Both the position numbers and the translations under genes were made by a program. The notes beneath the pieces were generated by a model. The model had not been told where the DNA came from. It saw nothing but the letters and a program-made list of their open reading frames with translations, and did no database searches. Of a DNA stretch of 64,000 nucleotides, positions 52,292 through 62,800 are shown in pieces. Numbering within the stretch: the stretch's first letter is position 1; each line of letters opens with the position of its first letter. The DNA lies in NCBI GenBank assembly GCA_038226665.1, contig JBBRQI010000004.1:1-64000 (forward strand), in the 5' to 3' direction. The stretch comes from SZAS-103 sp038226665. GTDB taxonomy: Bacteria; Pseudomonadota; Gammaproteobacteria; Xanthomonadales; Xanthomonadaceae.

Positions 52292-52744
52292 ATGAAATCC
52301 GTGGAAATCCACACCGACGGCGCCTGCCTCGGCAATCCCGGCCCCGGCGGCTGGGGTGCGTTGTTGCGCTTTGCGGGCCGCGAACGCGAATTATCCGGTG
52401 GCGATGCCGCGACGACCAACAACCGCATGGAACTCATGGGCGCGATCGTGGCGCTCGAAACCCTCAGCGAGGCGTGTACGGCGGTGCTGTACACCGACTC
52501 GAAATACGTGCAGCAGGGCATCAGCGAATGGATGCCGAAGTGGCTGCGCCAAGGCTGGAAAACCAGCAGTGGCCAGCCGGTCAAGAATCGCGATCTGTGG
52601 GAACGCCTGCATGCCGCTGCCGCGCGCCATCGCGTAGAGTGGCGCTGGGTGAAAGGCCACGCTGGACATCCCGAAAACGAACGCGTGGACAAGCTCGCGC
52701 GTGATGCGGCAGTGCAAGCGCAAAGCTCCAGGACAACTGCATGA
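52292..52744 (+). CDS. rnhA: Ribonuclease HI
   Basis: 150 residues, MKSVEIHTDGACLGNPGPGG. Catalytic D9, E in NRMELMGAI, D in YTDSKYV and the C-terminal D in NERVDKLAR, plus the histidine loop VKGHAGHPEN. It removes RNA from RNA-DNA hybrids. An upstream GTG at 52277 is also in frame. Ends with an ATGA overlap into dnaQ. Confidence 0.97.
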   Translation: MKSVEIHTDGACLGNPGPGGWGALLRFAGRERELSGGDAATTNNRMELMGAIVALETLSEACTAVLYTDSKYVQQGISEWMPKWLRQGWKTSSGQPVKNRDLWERLHAAAARHRVEWRWVKGHAGHPENERVDKLARDAAVQAQSSRTTA

Positions 52745-53448
52745 CGCGACAGATCGTGCTTGACACCGAAACCACGGGATTGTCGTGGGAGAAAGGCAAT
52801 CGCGTTGTCGAGATCGGCTGCGTCGAGCTCGTGCAGCGGCGTCCGACCGGCCGGCATTTCCAGCGCTATCTGAACCCGGATCGCGAGATGGAACCCGGCG
52901 CTCAGGAAGTCACCGGGCTCACCCTGGAGTTTCTTGCCGACAAACCGCGCTTCATCGAGATCGTCGATGAATTCCTCGACTTCATCGACGGCGCCGAACT
53001 TGTCATCCACAACGCCGCATTCGACGTGGGCTTTCTCGACTACGAATTGACCCTGCTGAGTGCGGGGCACGCGCGCTTGCGCGAGCGCTGCGAGGTGCTC
53101 GACACGCTGGAACTCGCGCGGCAACGTTTCCCGGGCCAGCGCAACAGCCTCGACGCGCTGTGCAAGCGCCTCGGGGTGGACAATACCCAGCGCGTCCTGC
53201 ATGGCGCGTTGCTGGATGCGCAATTGCTTGCCGAGGCCTACCTGCACTTGACTGCAGGGCAGGGCGATCTTGGATTCGATGTGGGGACGCCGACCTACAA
53301 TGGGAGGTCGCGTCCGGCCGTCATGTCCACGCAGCCACGTCGCGTCCTGCGCGCCGACGCTGCCGAGTGCGCCTTGCATCGCGAGCGCGTGCGACGCATC
53401 GACGCCGCGAGCGGCGGTCGTTGCCTGTGGCCCGAGGAAGCGGCGTGA
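52741..53448 (+). CDS. dnaQ: DNA polymerase III epsilon subunit
   Basis: 235 residues, MTRQIVLDTETTGLSWEKGN. Exonuclease motifs: DTETTGL (Exo I), VIHNAAFDVGFLDYE (Exo II), RVLHGALLDAQLLAEAYLHL (Exo III, HxxxxxD). Proofreading subunit of the replicase. Coupled to rnhA; in E. coli the same two genes are adjacent but divergent. Confidence 0.97.
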   Translation: MTRQIVLDTETTGLSWEKGNRVVEIGCVELVQRRPTGRHFQRYLNPDREMEPGAQEVTGLTLEFLADKPRFIEIVDEFLDFIDGAELVIHNAAFDVGFLDYELTLLSAGHARLRERCEVLDTLELARQRFPGQRNSLDALCKRLGVDNTQRVLHGALLDAQLLAEAYLHLTAGQGDLGFDVGTPTYNGRSRPAVMSTQPRRVLRADAAECALHRERVRRIDAASGGRCLWPEEAA

Positions 53449-53564
53449 ACATTCTCCACGGAGCCGATTCGGTGAAAGCGTCCGCAAACCTCGCGCTCGT
53501 GGATAATTGCCGGCATGATCATGGTCGATGTCCGGTCGTCCTTCCGCGCGCAGCGAGGCTTTGA

Positions 53565-55088
53565 GTGAACGACTCCACCGTCCTGTTGCATTCGGTCGAT
53601 ATCGCGATCCCGGGATACAAGATCCTGCGGCCGATCGGCGAGGGCGGCATGGCGTCGGTGTTCCTCGCCGTGCAGGAATCGCTGGATCGCGAAGTCGCGC
53701 TGAAGGTCATGGCACCCGCGCTTGCGGCGAACTCCGAATTCACCGAGCGCTTCCTCAAGGAAGGCCGGATCACCGCGAAGCTGCAGCACCAGAACCTGGT
53801 GACGGTGTACGACATCGGCACGCATGCCGGCGTGTATTACCTCGCCGCCGAATACATTCCGGGCGGCACCCTCAAGGAACGCATCGACGCCGGCGGGCTG
53901 AGCGTCGGCGAGATCCTCGACATCCTGGTCGAGATGGCGCGCGGGCTGGATTTCGCTCATCAGAAAGGCTTCGTCCATCGCGACGTGAAGCCAGGCAACA
54001 TCCTGTTTCGCAAGGACGGGAGCGTGGTGCTCGCCGACTTCGGCATCGCCAAGGCGATGGATTCGAGTTCGAGTTCGACCGTGGCTGGGGCGTCGATCGG
54101 CACCCCCGACTACATGAGTCCCGAGCAGGCGCGCGCCGAACCGGTGGATGGTCGTTCTGACTTGTACAGCCTCGGCACCGTGCTCTACGAAATGCTGATG
54201 GGCGTACCGCCGTATCAGGCCGCAGATCCGTTCACCGTCGCGCTGATGCACGTCACCCAGCCGATTCCGCAGTTGCCGTCGGAGTTTTCGTGGTTGCAGC
54301 CGCTGATCGACCGCACGATGCACAAGCAGCCGTCCGAGCGCGTGCAGACTGGTGCGATCCTCGCTGACGAAGTGCATCAACTGCTCGCGAAGTCGCCCGA
54401 GGGCTCGAGCACGCTCAGCAAGACCGCAGCGAAATCGTCGAACCGGATCAGCAGTGGCGCAACCATGCAGCGCACGCGCATGGTGCATCGCGATGCCGGC
54501 TATCCGCGCTGGCTGTGGCCTGCTCTGGGAGCCGGGGTTGCCGCAATTGCGCTGGCGGTATGGTTCTTCCTGCTTCGCCAGCCGGCGGAACTCCCCCCTG
54601 CGGATGTGCTGGATCACCCCGTTATCGCGACCGCGACGCCTTCGACCGTTTTGGACGCGAGCATGATCGGCGACGCCGGCAGCAATGGCGCGGACAAGCC
54701 GGGCATCGTCCAACCCAGGACGATCGAGGAACAGTACGGCGGCGACGTGCAGCAAATGCTCGATCAGGCCGATGCGTACCGGAAGCACGGTATCACCAGC
54801 AAGGAAGACATCGGCCGCAACCTCGTGGATCCGGAGGGCAGCAACGCCACCGAGCTGTACCGCAAGGTGCTGAATGCGCAACCGGACAACCAGCAGGCCA
54901 AGCAGGGGCTTCAGGATATTGCGGCGTTCTATATCAGCTTTGCCCAGAGAACCTGCGACGCGCGGCTCTTCGACGCCTGCAAGCTCAACGCGGAGAACGG
55001 CCTGCAGGCCGATCCGGACAATGCAAAGCTCAAGGAACTCGACAAGCTCGCGGACGACGCGGCGCGCGGCATATCATCCGGCAATTAA
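53565..55088 (+). CDS. Membrane Ser/Thr protein kinase with C-terminal helical domain
   Basis: 507 residues, GTG start. Hanks-type kinase domain: glycine loop IGEGGMASVF (about 22-31), VALKVM lysine, HRDVKPGNILF, LADFGIAKAMD, SIGTPDYMSPEQARAEPVDG. A membrane helix near 315 (WLWPALGAGVAAIALAVWFF) is followed by a periplasmic part with TPR-like helices (ATELYRKVLNAQPDNQQAKQ). The activation-loop serine run SSSSST is a likely autophosphorylation site. It faces a PP2C phosphatase gene 56 bases away, its natural partner. Confidence 0.92.
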   Translation: MNDSTVLLHSVDIAIPGYKILRPIGEGGMASVFLAVQESLDREVALKVMAPALAANSEFTERFLKEGRITAKLQHQNLVTVYDIGTHAGVYYLAAEYIPGGTLKERIDAGGLSVGEILDILVEMARGLDFAHQKGFVHRDVKPGNILFRKDGSVVLADFGIAKAMDSSSSSTVAGASIGTPDYMSPEQARAEPVDGRSDLYSLGTVLYEMLMGVPPYQAADPFTVALMHVTQPIPQLPSEFSWLQPLIDRTMHKQPSERVQTGAILADEVHQLLAKSPEGSSTLSKTAAKSSNRISSGATMQRTRMVHRDAGYPRWLWPALGAGVAAIALAVWFFLLRQPAELPPADVLDHPVIATATPSTVLDASMIGDAGSNGADKPGIVQPRTIEEQYGGDVQQMLDQADAYRKHGITSKEDIGRNLVDPEGSNATELYRKVLNAQPDNQQAKQGLQDIAAFYISFAQRTCDARLFDACKLNAENGLQADPDNAKLKELDKLADDAARGISSGN

Positions 55089-55144
55089 AGCCTTCGTCCG
55101 ATTTTGGTTTTGCAATGCCATGCGAGGCGCGGTTACCTCGCGGC

Positions 55145-55846
55145 TTAAAGCTGCCTGACCAGCAACACCGTCACGTTGTCGCTGCCGCCGCCATCAAGCG
55201 CTGCGGCAATCAGGTGGTCGACGCACTCCTGCGCCGAGTATTGGGTCTGGGTCAGGATGCGGCCGATCGCGGCGTTGTCCACTTCCTCGGTCAGGCCGTC
55301 GCTGCACAACAGCAGCTGCATCCCGGGACGCAATTCGCCGGTGATGCTCTCGACCTTGAGGTTCTGCGGATCGGTCACGCCCAGTGCCTGGGTGACGACG
55401 TTGCGATGCGGATGGCTGCGCGCCTGCTCCGCGGTGATTGCACCCTGGTCGATCAATTCCTGCACGTACGAATGATCCTGCGAGAGCTGGCAGAGTTGCC
55501 CGTTCCACAGATACACGCGGCTGTCGCCGACCCACGCGACCTCAAAGCGGTTGCCGTCGAGCTTTGCGGCGGCAACCGTCGTGCCCATCGGCAGGCCTTC
55601 GGTGCGCAGTTTCGAGTGGCGGATGATTTCCTCGTCCGCAATGCGGATCGCATCCACCAGCGATTTGCCGTTGCGCACGTTGGTGACGATGGCTTCGCGC
55701 GCAACGGCGCTCGCGACTTCGCCGAACTCGTGGCCGCCCATGCCGTCGGCGACCAGCCAAAGGCCGAGGTTCGAGTCGCCGTAATAGGTGTCTTCGTTGA
55801 GCTCGCGGCGCAGACCAACGTGGCTGAGGTGGCCGAATTCGATCAT
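55145..55846 (-). CDS. PP2C-type protein phosphatase
   Basis: 233 residues, MIEFGHLSHVGLRRELNEDT. Metal motifs: NEDTYYG, VADGMGGHEFGE, WVGDSRVYLW, LCSDGLTEEVD and GGSDNVTVLL. Stp/PrpC-like enzyme that reverses Ser/Thr phosphorylation. Convergent with the kinase gene. A reading extended upstream to 56260 has low-complexity sequence and is rejected. Confidence 0.94.
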   Translation of the reverse strand: MIEFGHLSHVGLRRELNEDTYYGDSNLGLWLVADGMGGHEFGEVASAVAREAIVTNVRNGKSLVDAIRIADEEIIRHSKLRTEGLPMGTTVAAAKLDGNRFEVAWVGDSRVYLWNGQLCQLSQDHSYVQELIDQGAITAEQARSHPHRNVVTQALGVTDPQNLKVESITGELRPGMQLLLCSDGLTEEVDNAAIGRILTQTQYSAQECVDHLIAAALDGGGSDNVTVLLVRQL

Positions 55847-56006
55847 GGAGCGCGCCCGCTCGCCGGGTTGGGACGGATCGTTGCGGTCATCTGCGCCGCA
55901 TGATGCTCGGCGCTCGGCTGGTCGCACAAGTCCGGCGTGCACGTTCGACGCCGCGCGCGCGCCCGATGCAGGCGCAACCAACACGCGATGGAGTGCGTAG
56001 CCTCCA

Positions 56007-59000
56007 TCAGAATTCCATCCGGAAGCCGATCGACAAGTTGTCCTGGGTGATGCCGCTGCGGCCGAGCGTCTTGTCGTACAGGATGAAGCCGGAACGTCCA
56101 TGCGGGAACACGAACGACATGCCGAGCCCGAGCCGGAAGAAGTCGGTGTCGATCGCGTCGCCGGTGATGAGGATCGGCGTGCCGGTCGGATCGTTGACGA
56201 AGAATGCGCGGAACGCATTCGGATCGCTGCGGAATTCATGCTGCCATTCGATCTCCGCATGCGGGATCACCACGCCCCAGCTGGTGCTGCTGGTGTGGTC
56301 GACCTTGCCGCCGAGGACCGATGCCACCGATGTATCGGTGCGCGAATCCACGCGCAAGCCGAGGCCGCTGCCCGGAAGCGAAGCATTAAGTTGCTCCTGG
56401 AATGCATCGAAGTTCTGATGGCTGTATTGCAACTTCCCGTACACCCCGGAGGCCCAGGCCTTGTGGTTGAAATCGCGGCCGAAGGTCAGCGATCCCGCGA
56501 GATCGTTGCCGCCGGAAGAGGCCTGCGCGAGTTGATCCACGACCACCGTGCTTCCACCTGGCAAGGGCAGGGCATAGGCGATGTGCCGGCGCGAGTTGTA
56601 GTTGTTGCTGCCCCAGGTGATCGAGCTGTCCAGATACCAATTGCTCTTCTGGTACCAGGTTGCATAGCCGGACAAACTCCAGCCATTCATGCTCAGGTCG
56701 CCCTGGCCACCGGTCAGGTTGGTGGTTTGCCGTGTGTAGCCGACCGCGCCGCCGAGAACCAGCTGGTCGGTTTCGCGGTAGTCCACGCCAAACGTCAGGC
56801 CGTGGATGTCGAGGTTGTACGCCGGGGTCAAACCTTGCGCACTGCCGTCCTGGCGACCGATCTGGCCCGATGCGAACACTCCCCAGCGCGAGAACGAGGA
56901 CGCTGCATCCTGTTTTGGCTTGTCGTCCATGCCCAGCAGCGCCGAACCGACGTCGGACACCGGCAGGCTGCCATTGGTGTTGTTGAACTCCAGACCGCTC
57001 AGCGAAATGCCGCTTGCACCGCCGCGCAGTGCGTTCATGCGTGCCGAGAGGTTGTCGAACTGTGCCGTGGTCGCGGTGGACGCTGTCTGGGTCTGGGTTT
57101 CGGCGACAGCTGGCGTGAGCGCATGAACCGCAGCGGCGGCGGCCGTGGGCGAGACGCCACTGGATGCATTCAACGACAGACATTGGTTCAACAGATCCTG
57201 TTGCTGCGGCGTGCGATTGGGAATTTTCTGCAAGCTAGTGCAAGCCGAATCGAGCGCCGCGCCGATCGACTGATCGTTGCTGGTGAGCGTCGGCAACGTG
57301 GCCAGTGTCGTGTTCTGCGAGAACGTGATCTGCGCCGCGCCGTACTGCGCAAAACCGGGGAAGCTCGCGGTCACCGTGATCGGCCCGGTCGTGGCCGGGG
57401 TGATGGTTGCGCTTGCCTGGCCATTCGCGCCGGTCACGCTGCTGGCGACCGACAAGGTACCGCTGCTGGCGCTCCAGTTGATCGTCTGACCGGAAAGCGG
57501 GACGCCATTGCCCTTGAGCACAACGACCATCGGTGCCGACGCGGTATTCGGCTCGATTACCTGGCTGTCGCCGGACACGATCGTCAATGCGCCGGGAACC
57601 AGGGTTCCGCTTACGGTCTCGGTGAACGTCGCGCTCGGGCCGCCTCCGGACACCTGTGCCAGCACGCTGACCGGGCCCGGCGTAAGGCCCAGGATGACTT
57701 GGGTACTTGCTGAGCCCGTCCCGTCCGTCGTGGTGGAAGCGACCGTCACGCTGGCGCTGCCCGAGACGACCGTGAACATGATCGGTACGCCGCGCAGATT
57801 GGGTGAACCAGGCGCCTGGATCTGAACCTTAAGCGCGATTGGTAGCGTGCTGCCAGGGTTTCCGGTTTGCCCGTCGCCCGTGATCTTCATCAATGCGCTT
57901 GCGGTCGTTGCGGTCTCGTTGAAAACGACGGTCTGCGAGCCGGAATACGCCGATGCGCTGATCGTGATCGGCCCGGTGGAGTTGCCATAAGTGAAGGTGA
58001 CCGTCGCTTGGCCGCTGCCGTTGGTGTTCGTGCTGGACGACGACAAAGTCGCCGAACCGCTGGTGACAGTCCATGCAATCGGCTGTCCGGACACCGGCAC
58101 ACCAGCGCCATCGACCAGTTTCACCACCAGCGCTGCTGCGGCGTTGCTGCCGATCAGGCCGGATTGCAGGTCACCGCTGACCTTGCTCAGGCTGGGCGGG
58201 AAGATATTTTCGCTGAATTGCACGCTCGCCGTGGGATCGTCCGCGCGCGTCGCGGTGACGATGATCGGGCCAGGCCCCGGTCCGGTGTTGGTTACCCGCA
58301 CACCGGCCTTGCCGCCGACGCCGGTCACGCTGGTCGGGGAACTGAGTGTCGCGCCGCCGCTCGCGATCCAGTTGATGGTCACCCCGGCCGCATTGGCGTT
58401 GTTGGTTTTCGCCTGGACGACCAAGGCGGCTGGCAAGGCTGCGTGCGGCGGCCCGGATTGATTGTCGCCGCTGATTTTGGCCAACGTGTTGGTGATGACC
58501 GAAGTCAGGTGGAAGGTCTGGCTGAGCCCGGTTCCGTCGCTACGCGTCGCAGTGACATCGACCGGGCCTTGCGTCGCACCAAATGTGATGACCGCGCTGG
58601 ATCGACCGGAAGCATTGGTATTCCCGCCATTGCTGACGCTGGTGACCGTTGCGTCGCCGCCAGTAACCGCCCATGCAATCGGCACGCCGGCCTGCGGTGC
58701 GTTGCCGAGATCGGCCTCGACCACCAATGGGTTGGCAACGCGCCTGTTGGTGAATCCGGATTGCCCATCGCCCGACACGATGTTCAGAGATTGCGGAGGC
58801 GGTTGGAGCACGTTGACGGTGAAACTCACGCTCGCACTTGCATCGTCGCTGCGGGTTGCAGTCACGGTGACCGGACCTGGACCCGGGCCCACGCTCAACA
58901 CCTGGATGCTGGCCGTGCCGTTCGCATCCGTATTGCTCAGCGATGCGCTGAGCACGGCGCCGCCACTTGCAGACCAACTGATGAGAACTGTTGCCGCGCT

Positions 59001-59723
59001 TGCTCCGTTGTTCTCGGCATGCACCCGCAGAGGTTGCGCGAGCGGCTTGTTCGCTGCGCTGCTCTGTCCATCGCCCCCGGCTTTGGCGAGGGTGCGCATC
59101 ACCGGGATAGCGGAGTTGTTGTCGTTGCCGTGGTTCGCTGCAAGCGCGATGCCTGCCGCGATCGCCGCCGCTGCGCCGATCGCTTCATTGCGGCTCGCGT
59201 TGCTGGGGTTGCCCGATGTATCCGTCGTAGCCGCCACGACGTCGATCGCATAGCGGATGCTCACATAACTCGCGCAGGATTTTTTGGCGCACGCGGGATT
59301 CTTCTGCGTCGTTGCTGTCACCACGTACTTGCCGGGCGTGGTCGCATCGAACACCGTGCTGGCGACACCAGCATCGCTGGTAGTGCTTTGCGCCGCGGTC
59401 ATGCTGCTGACGGGAGTCAGCGAAGCAGGTCCGGCACCGGTCACGGCCCAATCCACTTCCTGTCCGGCGACGCCCTGGTTACCGATTTTCTTGACGGCAG
59501 CGAGGCTGAGGTTCGTGCCTGGGGCGACCGTGGCGGATCCCGAATCCGGTTGCAACGGGGTGAGCGTTGCGACTGGGGCCATCGCGTTATCGCTGTCGGC
59601 AGCGAACGCCGCCTGTCCGCCAAAGCCAATCAGCAGCAGCAATCCCAATCCGCATCGAAGAAGATGCGATCCGGAAACGAAGGAATTGCGAACGCCAATG
59701 CGCGCGACATGCGGAATGCTCAT
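56007..59723 (-). CDS. Autotransporter with six Big-type Ig repeats
   Basis: 1238 residues. Signal peptide (LLRCGLGLLLLIGFGGQAAF), an N-terminal Ig-like domain (about 55-155), an Ala/Asn segment, then six repeats of about 90 residues, each opening like VSGDGQSG and ending in a V-T-V-T-A type strand (Big-1-like). After a helical linker with CTSLQKIPNRTPQQQDLLNQ comes the autotransporter beta-barrel (about the last 300 residues: FSRWGVFASGQIGRQDG to SIGFRMEF, terminal Phe). Type Va secretion; the passenger is probably an adhesin stalk displayed at the surface. No protease or adhesin head domain is recognised. Paralogue of the next gene. Confidence 0.92.
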   Translation of the reverse strand: MSIPHVARIGVRNSFVSGSHLLRCGLGLLLLIGFGGQAAFAADSDNAMAPVATLTPLQPDSGSATVAPGTNLSLAAVKKIGNQGVAGQEVDWAVTGAGPASLTPVSSMTAAQSTTSDAGVASTVFDATTPGKYVVTATTQKNPACAKKSCASYVSIRYAIDVVAATTDTSGNPSNASRNEAIGAAAAIAAGIALAANHGNDNNSAIPVMRTLAKAGGDGQSSAANKPLAQPLRVHAENNGASAATVLISWSASGGAVLSASLSNTDANGTASIQVLSVGPGPGPVTVTATRSDDASASVSFTVNVLQPPPQSLNIVSGDGQSGFTNRRVANPLVVEADLGNAPQAGVPIAWAVTGGDATVTSVSNGGNTNASGRSSAVITFGATQGPVDVTATRSDGTGLSQTFHLTSVITNTLAKISGDNQSGPPHAALPAALVVQAKTNNANAAGVTINWIASGGATLSSPTSVTGVGGKAGVRVTNTGPGPGPIIVTATRADDPTASVQFSENIFPPSLSKVSGDLQSGLIGSNAAAALVVKLVDGAGVPVSGQPIAWTVTSGSATLSSSSTNTNGSGQATVTFTYGNSTGPITISASAYSGSQTVVFNETATTASALMKITGDGQTGNPGSTLPIALKVQIQAPGSPNLRGVPIMFTVVSGSASVTVASTTTDGTGSASTQVILGLTPGPVSVLAQVSGGGPSATFTETVSGTLVPGALTIVSGDSQVIEPNTASAPMVVVLKGNGVPLSGQTINWSASSGTLSVASSVTGANGQASATITPATTGPITVTASFPGFAQYGAAQITFSQNTTLATLPTLTSNDQSIGAALDSACTSLQKIPNRTPQQQDLLNQCLSLNASSGVSPTAAAAAVHALTPAVAETQTQTASTATTAQFDNLSARMNALRGGASGISLSGLEFNNTNGSLPVSDVGSALLGMDDKPKQDAASSFSRWGVFASGQIGRQDGSAQGLTPAYNLDIHGLTFGVDYRETDQLVLGGAVGYTRQTTNLTGGQGDLSMNGWSLSGYATWYQKSNWYLDSSITWGSNNYNSRRHIAYALPLPGGSTVVVDQLAQASSGGNDLAGSLTFGRDFNHKAWASGVYGKLQYSHQNFDAFQEQLNASLPGSGLGLRVDSRTDTSVASVLGGKVDHTSSTSWGVVIPHAEIEWQHEFRSDPNAFRAFFVNDPTGTPILITGDAIDTDFFRLGLGMSFVFPHGRSGFILYDKTLGRSGITQDNLSIGFRMEF

Positions 59724-59883
59724 GAGCCGACTCCCCTGAATGCGTTGGCCGGCGCCACCCGTGACGTCGGATTACAGCGGTTGCCTTGCGACGCGGGGTT
59801 TCTCCCGCACGCCTGTCCTTGACTACATCATGCCTTTAGGTGCGTGACTAGTGGGCATCGTCCCTGATGCCAATTCCATCGGC

Positions 59884-62800
59884 TCAGAACTCCAGTCGCA
59901 AGCCGATCGCGATGTTGTCCTGGGTGATGCCGGTGCGTCCCAGCGTCTTTTCGTAATAGATGAAACCCGAACGGCCGTGGGTGAACACGAACGACAGTCC
60001 GAGGCCGAGCCGAAAGAAATCGGTATCGATCGAATCGCCAGTCACCTGGATCGGGGTCGCGGTCGGGTCGTGGATGAAGTGGGCAACGATGCTGTCCGGG
60101 CTGTCCTGGAACTCATGCTGCCATTCGATTTCCGCGTGCGGCATCAGCACGCCCCAGCTCTGGCTGGACGCATAGTTGACCTTGGCGCCCAGCACGCTTG
60201 CGGTCGACTTGAGGTCGCGTGCCTGGATCGCGAGCCCCAGGCCATTGCCTGTGCCAGCTTGCAGCACTTCCTGGTAATTGTCGAAATTGAGGATGGTGTA
60301 GGTGCCGCGGAAATACGGTCCGAACGACCACGGTCCCTTCGAGAAGTCCCGGCCCAGGGTCAGCGCGCCTGCGAACGTGCTTCCGCCCGCGCTCGCGGTC
60401 GCCCTTTGATTGACCGACGTGATGCCGGTGCTGGTGGTCAGCGTGTACACGATCTGGCGGTTGATGTCGTAGTTGTTGCTGCCGAAGGTCAGCACGCCGT
60501 CGAGGTACCAGCTATCCTGGCGGTAGAAGGTCGAGTAGGCCGACAGGCTCCAGCCGGTCGTGTCCATCCCGCCCGCGCCGGCGTTCACATCAGCGTTGTA
60601 CTTCGCATAACCGGCGCTGACGCCGAAGATCAGCTTGTCGCTGTAGCGGTAGTCGACGCCGGCGGTGAGTCCATTCGTGTTGAACCCGAAGCCGGGTGTC
60701 ACCTGGCGCGGATCGGATGTGCCCTTGCCGAACGTGCCGGATGCGAAGAAACCCCAGCGGTCGAAGTCGGTGCCGACTTCCTGTTTCTTTTCATCCTTTT
60801 TCGGATCGGCAAATCCGGGCAGGGAATCGCCTAGCGAGCCGAACTGCAGGCTGCCGTCGGGCGTGTTGAACGCCAGTCCACCGAAGTGGGTGCCGCCGGT
60901 GCCGCTGCGCAACGCGGCGATGCGCGCCTTGATGTTGTCGAACTGCGCGGTGGAAATCAGCAGCGCAGCACTGGTTTGCAGGAACGCGACGTTCGAGAAC
61001 ATCTCGGTTAGTGCGTTGCGGGCCTGATCCGGATCCTGCCCTGCCGAGAACGCAAGCGCCTGGCACTGCGTCAGAAGATCCTGTTCGGCTGGGGTCAGCG
61101 ATGCACGCGCCGCCAATGCCGGGCATGCGTTGTCGATCGCGTGGGCGATCTGGCCCTGCTGGGGCGTGAGGCCGCCGAGGTTCGCGATGCCGCCATTCAA
61201 ACCGAACGTTGTCGGGCCAGCCGGTGGCGTGCTCGACGATGCGGTAACGGTTGCTGCGCCGGGATTGGTGACGCGCGCGGTGTTGCTGGCGCGACCGCTG
61301 CTGTCGGTGACCGAGGTTGCAGTCGCGAGGATCGCGTTGGTCGCGCTCCACGCGATCGTTGCATTCGGGATCGGCACGCCATTGTTGGTGAGCTCGACCA
61401 CCAGCGGTGCAGATGGGGTATTCGTGGCCAACGATTGTGCGTTGCCGGACACGATCTGCAGCGCCACATTCGCAGCCGACGATGCGTTGAAGGTCACGCT
61501 AGCCCCGCCTGGGACGACAACGCGCACCTGGTTCACGCCCGCAGCCGCGCCGAGCGTGTAATGGTTGGTCGTCTGTCCGTTCGGGCCAGTCACCGTGCTG
61601 GCACCTTGCGACAGGCTTCCGCCGCCACTGATGACCTGCCATTGCACTGCAACGCCAGCCAGGGTCGGCAGGGCATTCGGGTGCGCACCTTGCGTCGCCA
61701 GTGCGGTGATCCCGGATGGCAAGGACACCTGCACGACAAAGTCCTGCGGCAAGGGCTGGCCCGGCCCGGCGGTCTGGCCATTGCCGCTGAGGACCGTGAC
61801 CTGGTACGACTGCGCCATCGCGTTGAAATCGACGGTCGATGTGCCGAACGCCGCGCGAATCACGATCGCGCCGGTGGTCGCTCCATAAGTGAAACCCATC
61901 TGCGCATTGCCTGCGTTGTCCGTGTTGCTGCTGCCACCATCAGGCGTAGCGACACCGCTGGTGACTTGCCAGGTCACGGTCTTGCCCACGAACGGTTGGT
62001 TATTGCTGTCGACGAGATGCACGACAAGTGGATGCGTTGAATGTTCTCCGACCACGCCGACCTGGTTGTTGCCGGATACAAGGCTCAATACCGGGCTGGC
62101 AAAGACAGGCGTGCTCAGTGTGTTGTTGATCGGTCCTGGAACTTCCGTGGAAGTCGCCGATCCGGTATTTTTCACCGCGCCGGCGGCGAGATCCGATGCC
62201 TGCACGACATACGAGGTCGACAGGACGCAGGTGCCGAGAGGTGCAACCGGCGAACAATCCACCGGCGGTGCGCTGCCATCCGTTACATGCACGTTGGTCA
62301 ACGCGACATTACCGGTATTGCTCGCCGTGACCTGGTAAAACAACGTATCGCCTGGCGTGACATTGCCGCTGTTGTCGCTGTCGGTAAAACTCGACAAGAC
62401 GACCTTCACCTTCATCGCCGGGCTGCCGAACACGGGGGTATTCACCGTGTTGCTGTTCACCGGCGTGGTGATCTCCCTGGATGTTGCCGAGCCGGTATTG
62501 GTGAAGACGCCATTCGCCACGTCTGTCGCCGTCACCGTATGGGTGCCGCTCAACGGACAGTTGTTGCCCTTTGCCAGCACGGTTGCACAGGTGTTGGACG
62601 CGGGAAAAAGCAGAGGGTCGCTGACGACGACATTGGTCAGGGGCACGTTGCCGGCATTGGTCGCGGTGACGGTGAAATGCAGGATGTCGCCCTCGGTGAC
62701 CGTCCCGCTTAAATCATTGTCGGAATTGAAGGCCAGAACCTTGGCGACCGTCATCATCGGAGCCGCTTGGGCGTGGGCGTGCTGGCACCATGCACCGGCA

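Noticed and set aside
57867..59822. Long plus-strand frame opposite the first autotransporter
   Set aside because: The minus frame has a signal peptide, repeats and barrel; the plus frame is rich in R, H and G only.
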